Assembly (NCBI RefSeq): GCF_030272615.1
Contig: NW_026729190.1
Span: forward strand, 1-20,000
Direction of reading: 5' to 3'
From: Cryptomeria japonica
Lineage: Eukaryota; Streptophyta; Pinopsida; Cupressales; Cupressaceae
Length of the DNA stretch: 20,000 bases
The position numbers were made by a program, and so were the translations under genes. The notes beneath the pieces are model-generated. The model did not search any database. It was not told the DNA's origin and saw nothing but the letters and a program-made list of their open reading frames with translations. Of this stretch, positions 6,771 through 14,970 are shown piece by piece. Position 1 is the first letter of the stretch, and each line of letters begins with the position of its first letter.

Positions 6771-8470
6771 GCACACCAAGGTGGGTGTTGAGGTGCGTGC
6801 CGAGGTGGGTGGGTGCTAGGGTGCGCTCCATGGTGGGTGCCAGGGTGGGTGCGTGCTAGGGTGGATTCCAAAGAGGGTCATAGGGTGGGTGCCAAGGTGG
6901 GTTGGTGATATAGTGGGTTCAAAGGTGGGTACTAGGGTGGGTTCCAAGGTGGGTCACAAGTTGGGTGCCAGGATGCGTGGGTGTTAGGTTGGGTGCCAAG
7001 GTGGGCTCCTGCGTGGGTGGGTGCTAGGGTGGGTTTCAAGGTGGACGCGAGGGCGGGTGCCAAGGTGGGTAACAAGTTGGGTGTTAGGATGGGTGAGTGC
7101 TAGAGTGGGTGCCAAGGTGGGTGGGTGCTAAGGTGGATGCCAAGGTGGTTCACAGGGTGGGTGGGTTCTAGGGTGAGTTCCAAGGTGGGTCACAGGTTCA
7201 GTGCTAGGGTGGGTGTCAAGGCGGGTGTCGAGGTGCCTGGGTGCTAGGGTGTGGATGCCAATGTGGGTCATAGGGTGGGTACTAGGGTGGGCTGCAATGT
7301 GGGTGCCAAGGTGGGTAACATGCTCGGTGGGTTCTAAATTGGGTGCCAGGGTGGGTGTGCACCCACCTTGCCCGAGGTGGGTGCCAAGGTGCCAGTGTGG
7401 GTGGGTGCTAAGGTGGATGCCAAGGTGGGTGAGAAGGTGGGTGATAGGTTGAGTGGTAGGATGGGTGGGTGCCAAGATGGGTCACAGGGTGGGTGCAAGG
7501 GTGGGTAGGTGCTAGGGTTGGTGTCAGGGTGGGTGGGTGCTAGGTTGGGTTCCAAGGTGGGTGCGAGGGTGAGTGTCAAGGTGGGTCACAGGTTAGGTGC
7601 TAGGATGGGTGAGTGCTAGGGTGCAAAGGTGCCAGGGTGGGTGCTAGGATGGGTCGATGCTAGGGTGAGTGGCAAGGTGGGTCCACAAGTGTCAAGGTGG
7701 GTGCCGAGGTGGGTGCCAAGTCGGCGACTGCTATGGTGGATGCCAAGGTGGGTCACGGGGTGGGTGCCAAGTTGCTAGGTTGGGTTCCAAGGTGGGTGCC
7801 AACGTGGGTGCTAGGGTGCGTGGGTTAAAGGGTGTGTCACAACGTGGGTGCCAGGATGGGTGCGCACCCACACTGGCCAAGACGGGTGCGGGTGCAAGGT
7901 TGGGTTCCAAGCCCGGTCACAGGCTGGGTGCTAGGATGGGTGGGTGCCAAGGTGGGCACCAGGGTGGGTGCACCCACCCTGGCCAAGGTGGGTCACGGGG
8001 TGGGTCCTAGGGTGGGTAACGGGGTGGGTACTAAGGTGCGTGCCAAGGTGGGTCATAGGGTGGGTGCCAAGGTGGGCACCAGGGTGGGTGTGCACCAACC
8101 CTAGCCAGGGTAGGTCACGGGGTGGTTGTCGGGGTGGGCGTCAAGGAGCCAAGGTGGGTGGCAAGTAGCCAAGTTGCGTGCCAAGGTGGGTGTCGGGGTG
8201 GGTGCCAAGGATCCAAGGTGGGTGCCAAGGAACCAAGGTGGGTGTCTGGGTGGGTGCCGAGGTGGGAGCCAGGGTGGGTCCCAAGGTGAGTGCAAAGGTG
8301 GGTGCCAGGGTCAAGGTGAGTGCCAATGTGGGTTCCAAGGTGCCAGGGTCAGGGTGAGTGCCAATGTGGGTTCAAAGGTGCTAAGTTGGGTGCGAGGTTG
8401 GGTGCGAGGGTGGGTGGGTGCCAAGGTGTGCTAGGTGGAAGCCCGGGTGGGTCGGCATCCCATGGGTGTC
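6771..8470. repeat. G-rich degenerate minisatellite (GGTGGGTGCCAAG type)
   Basis: About 1.7 kb of degenerate 8-22-bp repeats based on GGTGGGTGCCAAGGTGGGT and GTGCTAGGGTGGG. The + strand is G-rich and C-poor with runs of three to four G every few bases, so G-quadruplexes are plausible on the + strand and C-rich structures on the other. Short perfect inverted repeats interrupt it: 7359-7368 with 7375-7384, and a 20-bp palindrome at 7961-7980. Open frames here give Gly/Trp/Val-rich or Pro/Thr/His-rich strings and are not genes. The end of this region, from 7971, is duplicated at 15907. Confidence 0.85.
7961..7980. repeat. Perfect 20-bp palindrome at the duplication edge
   Basis: AGGGTGGGTGCACCCACCCT is fully self-complementary. 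Its centre, 7970/7971, is where the 7936-bp duplicated block begins: only the right half (CACCCACCCT) is present at the matching place, 15907-15916. Confidence 0.9.
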
Positions 8471-8830
8471 GAGTTGGGTGCCTGATGGGTGCTTCTTGTC
8501 AAGTTTTAGTCGTCGGGACTCATTTCGAGCCTTAGAGGTCGTTTCTTGTCCGGTTGCCCTGTCTTCGACCTGGGAACCCAATTTTGGTCCTCGGGTCCCA
8601 TTTTTTTTTGTCTCGCATCCCACTTTTGGCCTGTGGCCTTTTCGGGGTCGATTCTCGTTTTGGGCATCAGAGCATGTTTCTTCTCCTAAAACCCAATATT
8701 TGTTTATTAAGTCTCGGAACACATTTTTGTTCTCGTGGACCCATCATGGGTCTTGGAACGCATTTGTGGTCCTTGGGTCCCATTTTGCATCCCGAAACTT
8801 GTGTTTTGGTGCTTGATCCCTATTTTGGGT
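8471..8830. repeat. T-rich degenerate repeat block
   Basis: A 360-bp block of degenerate elements such as GGTCCTCGGGTCCCATTTT, GGTCCTTGGGTCCCATTTTG and GGAACACATTTTTGTTCTCG, about 25-35 bp apart, with T runs of up to nine. Base composition is clearly unlike the G-rich region before it and the GC-rich spacer after it. It could be an old minisatellite. I see no gene. It is identical, as far as I can read, to 16407-16766. Confidence 0.6.
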
Positions 8831-9196
8831 GCCCACCTTGCACCAAGTGCGCACCCGGGGCAAACCGAGCGCCTTGGTGCACCGGGGCAAGATCGAGCGT
8901 GCACCCGAGGCGCCCCGAACATGCACCAAGGTGCACTCGGCCCACATGTGAGCGCAGGTCGTTGCGCCCGAGGTGGTGTGTGGGCACCGCGTTGCAGACG
9001 GGACACTGCACGCACACGACGCCCCCTCCAGGTGCACGCACGTAGGCCGGGCCGGGTGCACACCCGACGCCCTAGCAAGGTGCGCGCACCCGGGCAGGGC
9101 TCACACTTGGCGAACGGGGCGCACTTCGCGAGGGAGGGTGTGCACCTCGACGGGGGTGGGTGGCCGGGGTGGATTCGCACGTGGGTCGCGGTTTGC
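8831..9196. other. GC-rich spacer upstream of the first 5S gene
   Basis: The first half is rich in GTGCAC, GTGCGCGCAC and CACCCGGGGCAAACCGAGC, motifs of the large right-hand array. The part from about 9100 is less repetitive. Alternating purine-pyrimidine tracts such as GTGCGCGCAC (9080-9089) could favour Z-DNA. Nothing here looks like a gene. Confidence 0.6.
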
Positions 9197-9224
9197 TAAG
9201 TACACACTGCGACAAGCTCATAAC
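9197..9224 (+). promoter_or_regulatory. 5S rRNA gene upstream promoter region, copy A
   Basis: Plant 5S genes usually have a TATA-like element near -28, GC near -12 and C at -1. Here TAAGTA occupies -28 to -23, AGC lies at -10 to -8, and -1 is C (9224). The TATA-like element is degenerate. The main promoter is inside the gene. Confidence 0.6.
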
Positions 9225-9342
9225 GGGTGCGATCATACCAGCATTAGTGCACCGGATCCCATCAGAACTCCGCAGTTAAGCGCGCTTGGGCCGGAGTAGT
9301 ACTGGGATGGGTGACCTCCCGGGAAGTCCCGGTGTTGCACCC
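9225..9342 (+). rRNA. 5S rRNA: 5S ribosomal RNA gene, copy A
   Basis: A complete 118-bp plant 5S gene running from GGGTGCGATCATACC to GTCCCGGTGTTGCACCC. The RNA is a structural part of the large ribosomal subunit, made by RNA polymerase III. The terminal stem closes (GGGTGC with GCACCC). The internal control region is intact: box A around 9274-9290 (AGTTAAGCGCGCTTGGG) and box C around 9304-9322 (GGGATGGGTGACCTCCCGG). A T6 run follows at once. The sequence resembles gymnosperm 5S genes as I recall them (GCGCGCTTGGGCCGG, GTACTGGGATGGG), while flowering plants usually have GCGTGCTTGGGCGAG. It differs from copy B at one base, 9243 (A here, G there, gene position 19). It looks functional, and points away from the Pol I-type boxes. 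Confidence 0.97.
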
Positions 9343-9356
9343 TTTTTTAGTTTTTC
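9343..9356 (+). terminator. RNA polymerase III terminator, 5S copy A
   Basis: T6 at 9343-9348 directly after the gene, then AG and a further T run. This is the normal Pol III stop. Confidence 0.9.
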
Positions 9357-9766
9357 GCCGGGCGTCGCAATGCTATTTGAATAAACCTTTTGCCCGTTTG
9401 CGTTCTCGTCGGGGCCGGGCCGGGCCGGGGTGCACTGCCCGCACTACCGCGCGCGCGGGGGCGACACCGAGCGCGCACCCGAGGCACCCCGAGCACACAG
9501 GCCACGGTGCAACCCGGGCGTTGTGCGCGCACCCCGGTGCGCCCGAGGTGCTGCGCGCGCACCCAGGTGAAATCGGTGTGCACCTCGGCCAGTGCGCGCT
9601 CGGTCGAGTCGCGCACGTTGGCCAAGGTGCACGGTGATGTTTCTTACTCTAAGGTTCCGCACCAGACGCCCGGGACAGGTGAGCGAAGCTGGGCGGGGCC
9701 GGGTGCGCGGCCGGGGCAGGTGCACGCAGCTGGAGAGAGCTTTGGAGCACACTTCGGAGCGCACCA
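9357..9766. other. GC-rich spacer downstream of the first 5S gene
   Basis: Very GC-rich with GGGCCGGGCCGGGCC (about 9412-9427), a CGCGCGCG tract near 9450-9458 and several GTGCGCGCACC palindromes. No gene is seen. Three of the copy A/copy B substitutions noted (9364, 9434, 9486) are here, so it varies faster than the 5S gene itself. Confidence 0.6.
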
Positions 9767-9875
9767 ATGATGCGCTCCATTCAAAAGTTTCCTGAAAAGG
9801 CAAAAAAAGTTGAGATTATAGAATTTCCCACTTGAGAGATTGTAAAAAAAAAAAATTTAAAATGAAGGAAACGCG
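9767..9875. repeat. Divergent A-rich box
   Basis: ATGATGCGCTCCATTC, then AAAAGGCAAAAAAAGTTGAG, ATTATAGAATTTCCC and a poly-A run of about 12, then TTTAAAATGAAGG. It aligns loosely with the conserved A-rich boxes starting at 11551 but differs inside. It may be the oldest member, or a separate amplification seed. It opens the GTGCGCAC array. Confidence 0.7.
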
Positions 9876-10510
9876 GGTGCCAAGGTGTGCGCAGCCCAGC
9901 CAAGGTGTGCGCACCAAGGCGCCCACCCTGGCGAAGGTGCACGCAAGGTGCGCACCCGAGGCAAACCGGACAATTAACCCAACTTTCGACTTCGCGCGCA
10001 CCTTGGAGCGCACTTCGGAGCGCTCCTTGGTGCGCACCAATCTTGGGCACCTCGGAGTGCACCATGGCGCCCACCAAGGTGCGCACCCGGGGCAAACCGA
10101 GCTCCGACTTCGTGCGCACCTTGGAGCGCACGAAAGGTGCGCACCATGGCGCCCACCAAGGTGCGCAGCCCAGCCAAGGCGTGCGCATCAAGGTGCGCAC
10201 CCTGGCGAAGGTGCGCACCCGGGGCAAACCGAGCTCCGACTTCGTGCGCACCTTGGAGCGCACAAAAGGTGCGCAACCCAGCCAAGGTGTGCGCACCCCG
10301 GTCAAACCGAGCTCCGAATCGTGCGCACCAGAGGTGCACGCCATCGTGCGCACCTTGGAGCACACTTCGGAGCCCTCCTTGGTGCGCGCCGATGTTGCGC
10401 ACCTCGGAGCGCACCCGGGGAAAACAATGCAATTAACCCGACTTTCGACTTCGTGGGCACCTCGGAGCGCTCTCGGGTTCGCACCTCGGAGCACACCGAG
10501 GTGCGCACCT
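9876..10510. repeat. GGTGCGCACC-type array, first section
   Basis: Irregular repeats built from CACCCGGGGCAAACCGAGC, TCCGACTTCGTGCGCACC, TTGGAGCGCAC and CAACCCAGCCAAGGTGTGCG. A representative hairpin has arms 9996-10011 (GCGCACCTTGGAGCGC) and 10020-10035 (GCGCTCCTTGGTGCGC), pairing except for the two central positions, with an 8-nt loop. This section has AACCGAGCTCC where later sections have AACCGGGCTCC. No gene is seen. Confidence 0.85.
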
Positions 10511-10560
10511 TTGATGCGCTGCCTTCACCAATTTCCAGAAAAGGCAAGAAAACATTGAGA
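10511..10560. repeat. Truncated A-rich box
   Basis: TTGATGCGCTGCCTTCACC, then AATTTCCAGAAAAGGCAAG and AAAACATTGAGAAGG. The TTTTAAAATTTCC half found in full boxes is missing. It is copied unchanged at 18447-18496. Confidence 0.8.
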
Positions 10561-11550
10561 AGGTGTGCGCACCGAGGTGCCCACCCTGGCGAAGGTGCAC
10601 GCGAGGTGCGCACCCGGGGCAAACCGGGCTCCGACTTCGTGCACGCCGCACCTTGGAGCACACTTCGGAGCGCTCCTTGGTGCGCACCAGGGCGCGCAAC
10701 CCAGCCGAGGTGCCCACCCCGGCGAAGGTGCACGCGAGGTGCGCACCCGGGGCAAACCGGGCTCCGACTTCGTGCACGCCATGGTGCCCACCGCGGCGAA
10801 GGTGCACGCGAGGTGCGCACCCGGGGCAAACCGGGCTCCGACTTCGTGCACGCCGCACCTTGGAGCACACTTCGGAGCGCTCCTTGGTGCGCACCATGGT
10901 GCCCACCAGGGCGCGCAACCCCGCCGAAGGTGCACGCGAGGTGCGCACCCGGGGCAAACCGGGCTCCGACTTCGTGCACGCCGCACCTTGGAGCACACTT
11001 CGGAGCGCTCCTTGGTGCGCACCATGGTGCCCACCAGGGCGCGCAACCCCGCCGAAGGTGCACGCGAGGTGCGCACCCGGGGCAAACCGGGCTCCGACTT
11101 CGTGCACGCCATGGTGCGCACCGCGGCGAAGGTGCGCACCCGGGGCAAACCGGGCTCCGACTTCGTGCACGCCGCACCTTGGAGCACACTTCGGAGCGCT
11201 CCTTGGTGCGCACCAGGGCGCGCAACCCAGCCGAGGTGCCCACCCCGGCGAAGGTGCACGCGAGGTGCGTACCCGGGGCAAACCGGGCTCCGACTTCGTG
11301 CACGCCGCACCTTGGAGCACACTTCGGAGCGCTCCTTGGTGCGCACCATGGTGCCCACCAGGCCGCGCAACCCAGCCAAGGTGTGCGCACCAAGGTGCAC
11401 GCGAGGTGCGCACCCGGGGCAAACCGGGGTCCGACTTCGTGCACGCCGCACCTTGGAGCACACATCGGGGCGCTCCCGGGTTCGCACCGGCGTTGCGCAC
11501 CGTGGTGGGCACCTCGGAGCACACCAAGGTGGGCAGCGAGGTGCGCACCT
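10561..11550. repeat. GGTGCGCACC-type array, second section (128-141-bp units)
   Basis: Homogeneous units containing GGTGCACGCGAGGTGCGC, ACCCGGGGCAAACCGGGC, TCCGACTTCGTGCACGCC, GCACCTTGGAGCACACTTCG, GAGCGCTCCTTGGTGCGC and CCACCAGGGCGCGCAACCC. The CCCGGGGCAAACC anchor falls at 10613, 10746, 10820, 10948, 11076, 11139, 11272 and 11413. Full steps are 128-141 bp and two half-steps are 63-74 bp. In the second copy one 63-bp half-unit and a further 11 bp are missing. Confidence 0.9.
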
Positions 11551-11640
11551 TTGATGCGATGCCTTCACTAATTTCCATAAAAGGCAAAAAAAAAACGAGA
11601 TTTTAAAATTTCCGTTTTGAAAGATAGTGAGAAAAAGGGA
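11551..11640. repeat. A-rich box 1
   Basis: TTGATGCGATGCCTTCAC, TAATTTCCATAAAAGGC, a poly-A run, CGAGATTTTAAAATTTCCG, TTTTGAAAGATAGTGAG. The core contains the perfect palindrome ATTTTAAAAT. This member has the GCGATGCC, CCATAAAAGG and GTGAGAAAAAGGGAATGC variants, shared only with 13916 and 19413, its direct duplicates. Confidence 0.9.
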
Positions 11641-12045
11641 ATGCTGGTGCCATCTTGAGCCCGCCCTGGTGCGCAGCCCAGCCAAGGTGTGCGCACCAAG
11701 GTGCCCACCCTGGCGAAGGTGCGCGCCCGGGCAATTAATCCAACTTCCAACTTCGCGCGCGCCAGGGTGGGAGCGCACCCAACAACCGGGCCTGGGAAGA
11801 GCCAATGCGAGAAACCCCACCAAACGCTCTGACAAAAAAAGAGGGGGCGCTCCAGTAACCCCGCTTCGGAGCGCACCCTGGGCAAACCCAGCCAAGGTGC
11901 CCACCCCGGCCAAGGTGCAGGCGAGGTGCGCACCCGGGGCAAACCGGGCTCCGACAACGTGCACGCCGCACCTTGGAGCACACTTCGTAGCGCTCCCGGG
12001 TGCGCACCTCAGAGCACACCAAGGTGGGCAGCGAGGTGCGCACCT
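11641..12045. repeat. Inter-box module with a distinctive 100-bp segment
   Basis: Starts TGGTGCCATCTTGAGCCCGC and CTGGTGCGCAGCCCAGCC. The distinctive part, about 11755-11870, carries GCGCGCCAGGGTGG, AACCGGGCCTGGGAAGAGCC, AATGCGAGAAACCCCACC, AAACGCTCTGAC and a poly-A stretch before GGCGCTCC. This part is not made of the usual GTGCGCAC motif. It recurs in the modules at 12136, 14006, 14501 and 19503. GCGCTCC and GGAGCGC about 20 bp apart can pair. I do not recognise it as tRNA, snoRNA or SINE. Confidence 0.75.
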
Positions 12046-12135
12046 TTGATGCGCTGCCTTCACTAATTTCCAGAAAAGGCAAAAAAAAAAGGAGATTTTA
12101 AAATTTCCGTTTTGAAAGATAGTGAAAAAAACGGA
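12046..12135. repeat. A-rich box 2
   Basis: TTGATGCGCTGCCTTCAC, TAATTTCCAGAAAAGGC, a poly-A run, GGAGATTTTAAAATTTCCG, TTTTGAAAGATAGTG. It lies 495 bp after box 1. Confidence 0.9.
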
Positions 12136-12515
12136 ACGCGCGTGCCATCTTGAGCCCGCCCTGGTGCGCAGCCCAGGTAAGGTGCCCACCCTGGCAAAGG
12201 TGCGCACCCGGGCAATTAACCCTACTTCCGACTTCGTGCGCGCCAGGGTGGCAACCGGGCCTCGGAAGAGCCAATGCGAGAAACCCCACCAAACGCTCCG
12301 ACAAAAAAAGAGGCGGCGCTCCAATAACCCCGCTTCGGAGCGCAGCCGGGGCAAACCCAGCCAAGGTGCCCACCCCGACGAAGGTGCACGCGAGGTGCGC
12401 ACCCGGGGCAAACCGGGCTCCGACAACGTGCACGCAGCACCTTGGAGCACACTTCGAAGCACTCCCGGGTGCCCACCGGCGTTGCGCACCGTGGTGGGCA
12501 GCGAGGTGCGCACCT
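12136..12515. repeat. Inter-box module, shorter variant
   Basis: As the 11641-12045 module but with GCGCCAGGGTGGCAACCGG (a stretch of about 15 bp missing), AAACGCTCCGAC and GAGGCGGCGCTCCAATAACC. It is followed by GACGAAGGTGCACGCGAGG. Copied at 14501-14879. Confidence 0.75.
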
Positions 12516-12605
12516 TTGATGCGCTGCCTTCACTAATTTCCAGAAAAAGGCAAAAAAAAATGAGATTTTAAAATTTCCGTTTTGAAAGATAGTGAAAAAA
12601 AAGGA
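12516..12605. repeat. A-rich box 3
   Basis: Same core as box 2, with CCAGAAAAAGGC (one more A) and TGAGATTTTAAAATTTCCG. It lies 470 bp after box 2. Confidence 0.9.
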
Positions 12606-13149
12606 ACGCGGGTGCCATCTTGAGCCCGCCCTGGTGCGCAGCCCAGGCAAGGCATGCGCACCAAGGTGCCCACCCGAGGTGCACACCCGGGGCAAACCGG
12701 GCTCCGACTTCGTGCAGGCCGCACCTTGGAGCACACTTCGGAGCGCTCCTTGGTGCGCACCATGGTGCCCACCAGGGCGCGCAACCCAGCCAAGGTCTGC
12801 ACACCAAGGTGCCCACCCCGGCGAAGGTGCACGCGAGGTGCGCACCCGGGGCAAACCGGGCTCCGACTTCGTGCACGCCATGGTGCCCACCGCGGCGAAG
12901 GTGCACGCGAGGTGCGCACCCGGGGCAAACCGGGCTCCGACTTCGTGCACGCCGCACCTTGGAGCACACTTCGGAGCGCTCCTTGGTGCGCACCATGGTG
13001 CCCACCAGGGCGCGCAACCCAGCCAAGGTGTGCGCACCAAGGTGCACGCGAGGTGCGCACCCGGGGCAAACCGGGGTCCGACTTCGTGCACGCCGCACCT
13101 TGGAGCACACATCGGAGCGCTCCCAGGTTCGCACCAGCGTTGCGCACCT
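12606..13149. repeat. GGTGCGCACC-type array between boxes 3 and 4
   Basis: Begins with GGTGCCATCTTGAGCCCGCC, then array units of the 128-141-bp type like those of 10561-11550 (CCCGGGGCAAACCGGGCTCC). A 278-bp internal part, within about 12780-13070, is missing from its duplicate at 14971-15235. Confidence 0.85.
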
Positions 13150-13237
13150 TTGATGCGCTGCCTTCACTAATTTCAAGAAAAGGCAAAAAAAAACGAGATT
13201 TTAAAATTTCCGTTCTGAAAGATAGTGAAAAAAACGG
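13150..13237. repeat. A-rich box 4
   Basis: TTGATGCGCTGCC core with TTTCAAGAAAAGGC (CAAG in place of CCAG) and CCGTTCTGAAAGATAG (C in place of T). The TTCTGAAAG variant is shared only with its duplicate at 15236. Confidence 0.9.
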
Positions 13238-13915
13238 AACGCGGGTGCCATCTTGAGCCCTTCCTGGTGCGCAGCCCAGGCAAGTTGTGCGCACCAAGGT
13301 GCCCACCCTGGCGGAGGTGCGCGCCCGGGGCAATCCGGGCTCCGACTTCGTGCACTGCATGGTGCCCACCAAGGCGCGCAACCCAGCCAAGGTGCCCACC
13401 GCAGCGAAGGTGCACGCGAGGTGCGCACCCGAGGTGCACACCCGGGGCAAACCGGGCTCCGACTTCGTGCACGCCGCACCTTGGAGCACACTTCAGAGCG
13501 CTCCTTGGTGCGCACCAGGGCGCGCAACCCAGCCGAGGTGCCCACCCCGGCGAAGGTGCACGCGAGGTGCGCACCCGGGGCAAACCGGGCTCCGACTTCG
13601 TGCACGCCATGGTGCCCACCGCGGCGAAGGTGCGCACCCGGGGCAAACCGGGCTCCGACTTCGTGCACGCCGCACCTTGGAGCACACTTCGGAGCGCTCC
13701 TTGGTGCGCACCATGGTGCCCACCAGGCCGCGCAACCCAGCCAAGGTGTGCGCACCAAGGTGCACGCGAGGTGCGCACCCGGGGCAAACCGGGGTCCGAC
13801 TTCGTGCACGCCGCACCTTGGAGCACACATCGGGGCGCTCCCGGGTTCGCACCGGCGTTGCGCACCGTGGTGGGCACCTCGGAGCACACCAAGGTGGGCA
13901 GCGAGGTGCGCACCT
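13238..13915. repeat. GGTGCGCACC-type array between boxes 4 and 5
   Basis: Begins GGTGCCATCTTGAGCCCTTC, then GCGGAGGTGCGCGCCCGG, an unusual CACTGCATGGTGCCCACC and then standard units. From about 13637 it is the start of the second 2365-bp copy. Confidence 0.85.
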
Positions 13916-14005
13916 TTGATGCGATGCCTTCACTAATTTCCATAAAAGGCAAAAAAAAAACGAGATTTTAAAATTTCCGTTTTGAAAGATAGTGAGAAAA
14001 AGGGA
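13916..14005. repeat. A-rich box 5 (duplicate of box 1)
   Basis: Carries the GCGATGCC, CCATAAAAGG and GTGAGAAAAAGGG variants of box 1, exactly 2365 bp away. Confidence 0.9.
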
Positions 14006-14410
14006 ATGCTGGTGCCATCTTGAGCCCGCCCTGGTGCGCAGCCCAGCCAAGGTTTGCGCACCAAGGTGCCCACCCTGGCGAAGGTGCGCGCCCGGGCAAT
14101 TAACCCAACTTCCAACTTCGCGCGCGCCAGGGTGGGAGCGCACCCAACAACCGGGCCTGGGAAGAGCCAATGCGAGAAACCCCACCAAACTCTCTGACAA
14201 AAAAAGAGGGGGCGCTCCAGTAACCCCGCTTCGGAGCGCACCCTGGGCAAACCCAGCCAAGGTGCCCACCCCGGCCAAGGTGCAGGCGAGGTGCGCACCC
14301 GGGGCAAACCGGGCTCCGACAACGTGCACGCCGCACCTTGGAGCACACTTCGTAGCGCTCCCGGGTGCGCACCTCAGAGCACACCAAGGTGGGCAGCGAG
14401 GTGCGCACCT
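14006..14410. repeat. Inter-box module (duplicate of 11641-12045)
   Basis: Same as 11641-12045 except for small differences, such as CCAAGGTTTGCGC for CCAAGGTGTGCGC and AAACTCTCTGAC for AAACGCTCTGAC. Confidence 0.8.
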
Positions 14411-14500
14411 TTGATGCGCTGCCTTCACTAATTTCCAGAAAAGGCAAAAAAAAAAGGAGATTTTAAAATTTCCGTTTTGAAAGATAGTGAAAAAAACGGA
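14411..14500. repeat. A-rich box 6 (duplicate of box 2)
   Basis: Matches box 2 at +2365, including GGAGATTTTAAAATTTCCG. Confidence 0.9.
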
Positions 14501-14879
14501 ACGCGCGTGCCATCTTGAGCCCGCCCTGGTGCGCAGCCCAGGTAAGGTGCCACCCTGGCAAAGGTGCGCACCCGGGCAATTAACCCTACTTCCGACTTCG
14601 TGCGCGCCAGGGTGGCAACCGGGCCTCGGAAGAGCCAATGCGAGAAACCCCACCAAACGCTCCGACAAAAAAAGAGGCGGCGCTCCAATAACCCCGCTTC
14701 GGAGCGCAGCCGGGGCAAACCAAGCCAAGGTGCCCACCCCGACGAAGGTGCACGCGAGGTGCGCACCCGGGGCAAACCGGGCTCCGACAACGTGCACGCA
14801 GCACCTTGGAGCACACTTCGAAGCACTCCCGGGTGCCCACCGGCGTTGCGCACCGTGGTGGGCAGCGAGGTGCGCACCT
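14501..14879. repeat. Inter-box module (duplicate of 12136-12515)
   Basis: Contains the 1-bp loss (GGTAAGGTGCCACCC) and AACCAAGCCAAGG for AACCCAGCCAAGG; otherwise as 12136-12515. Confidence 0.8.
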
Positions 14880-14970
14880 TTGATGCGCTGCCTTCACTAA
14901 TTTCCAGAAAAAGGCAAAAAAAAATGAGATTTTAAAATTTCCGTTTTGAAAGATAGTGAAAAAAAAGGAA
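14880..14970. repeat. A-rich box 7 (duplicate of box 3)
   Basis: Same as box 3, with CCAGAAAAAGGC and TGAGATTTTAAAATTTCCG. Confidence 0.9.

Larger units (their letters stand above)
11272..13636. repeat. 2365-bp tandem duplication, first copy
   Basis: From about 11272 the sequence recurs at +2365 (13637). The block covers the end of the second array section, four A-rich boxes (11551, 12046, 12516, 13150) and the sequences between them. Matching features include 11551/13916, 12046/14411 and 12516/14880. The shift drops to 2364 after a 1-bp loss near 14550. Confidence 0.88.

Noticed and set aside
6771-8470. Telomeric or subtelomeric repeat
   Set aside because: The GGTGGGTG units are degenerate and lack the plant TTTAGGG or TTAGGG telomere unit as a regular array.
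8381-8722. A 113-codon - strand frame with mixed composition, identical at 16317-16658
   Set aside because: Identity comes from the 7.9-kb duplication. The frame lies over G-rich and T-rich repeats and shows no known domain.
9767-9875. Retrotransposon poly-A tail
   Set aside because: There is no element body or target-site duplication. The A-rich stretch is a repeated internal box followed by a conserved non-A sequence.
9832-11571. A 579-codon open frame on the + strand, with other long frames overlapping it on both strands
   Set aside because: Several overlapping frames on both strands stay open at once because the GC-rich repeat units lack stop codons. The products are Arg/Pro/Ala/His-rich permutations of the same repeat with no domain.
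11755-11870. tRNA or SINE-type Pol III promoter in the module
   Set aside because: I see no A-box/B-box pair with the right spacing (no GGTTCGANTCC) and no cloverleaf.
10525-12513. A 662-codon open frame on the - strand
   Set aside because: It crosses several array units and A-rich boxes, changes frame relation in the duplicates, and is broken by small indels there. It behaves as repeat sequence, not as a gene.
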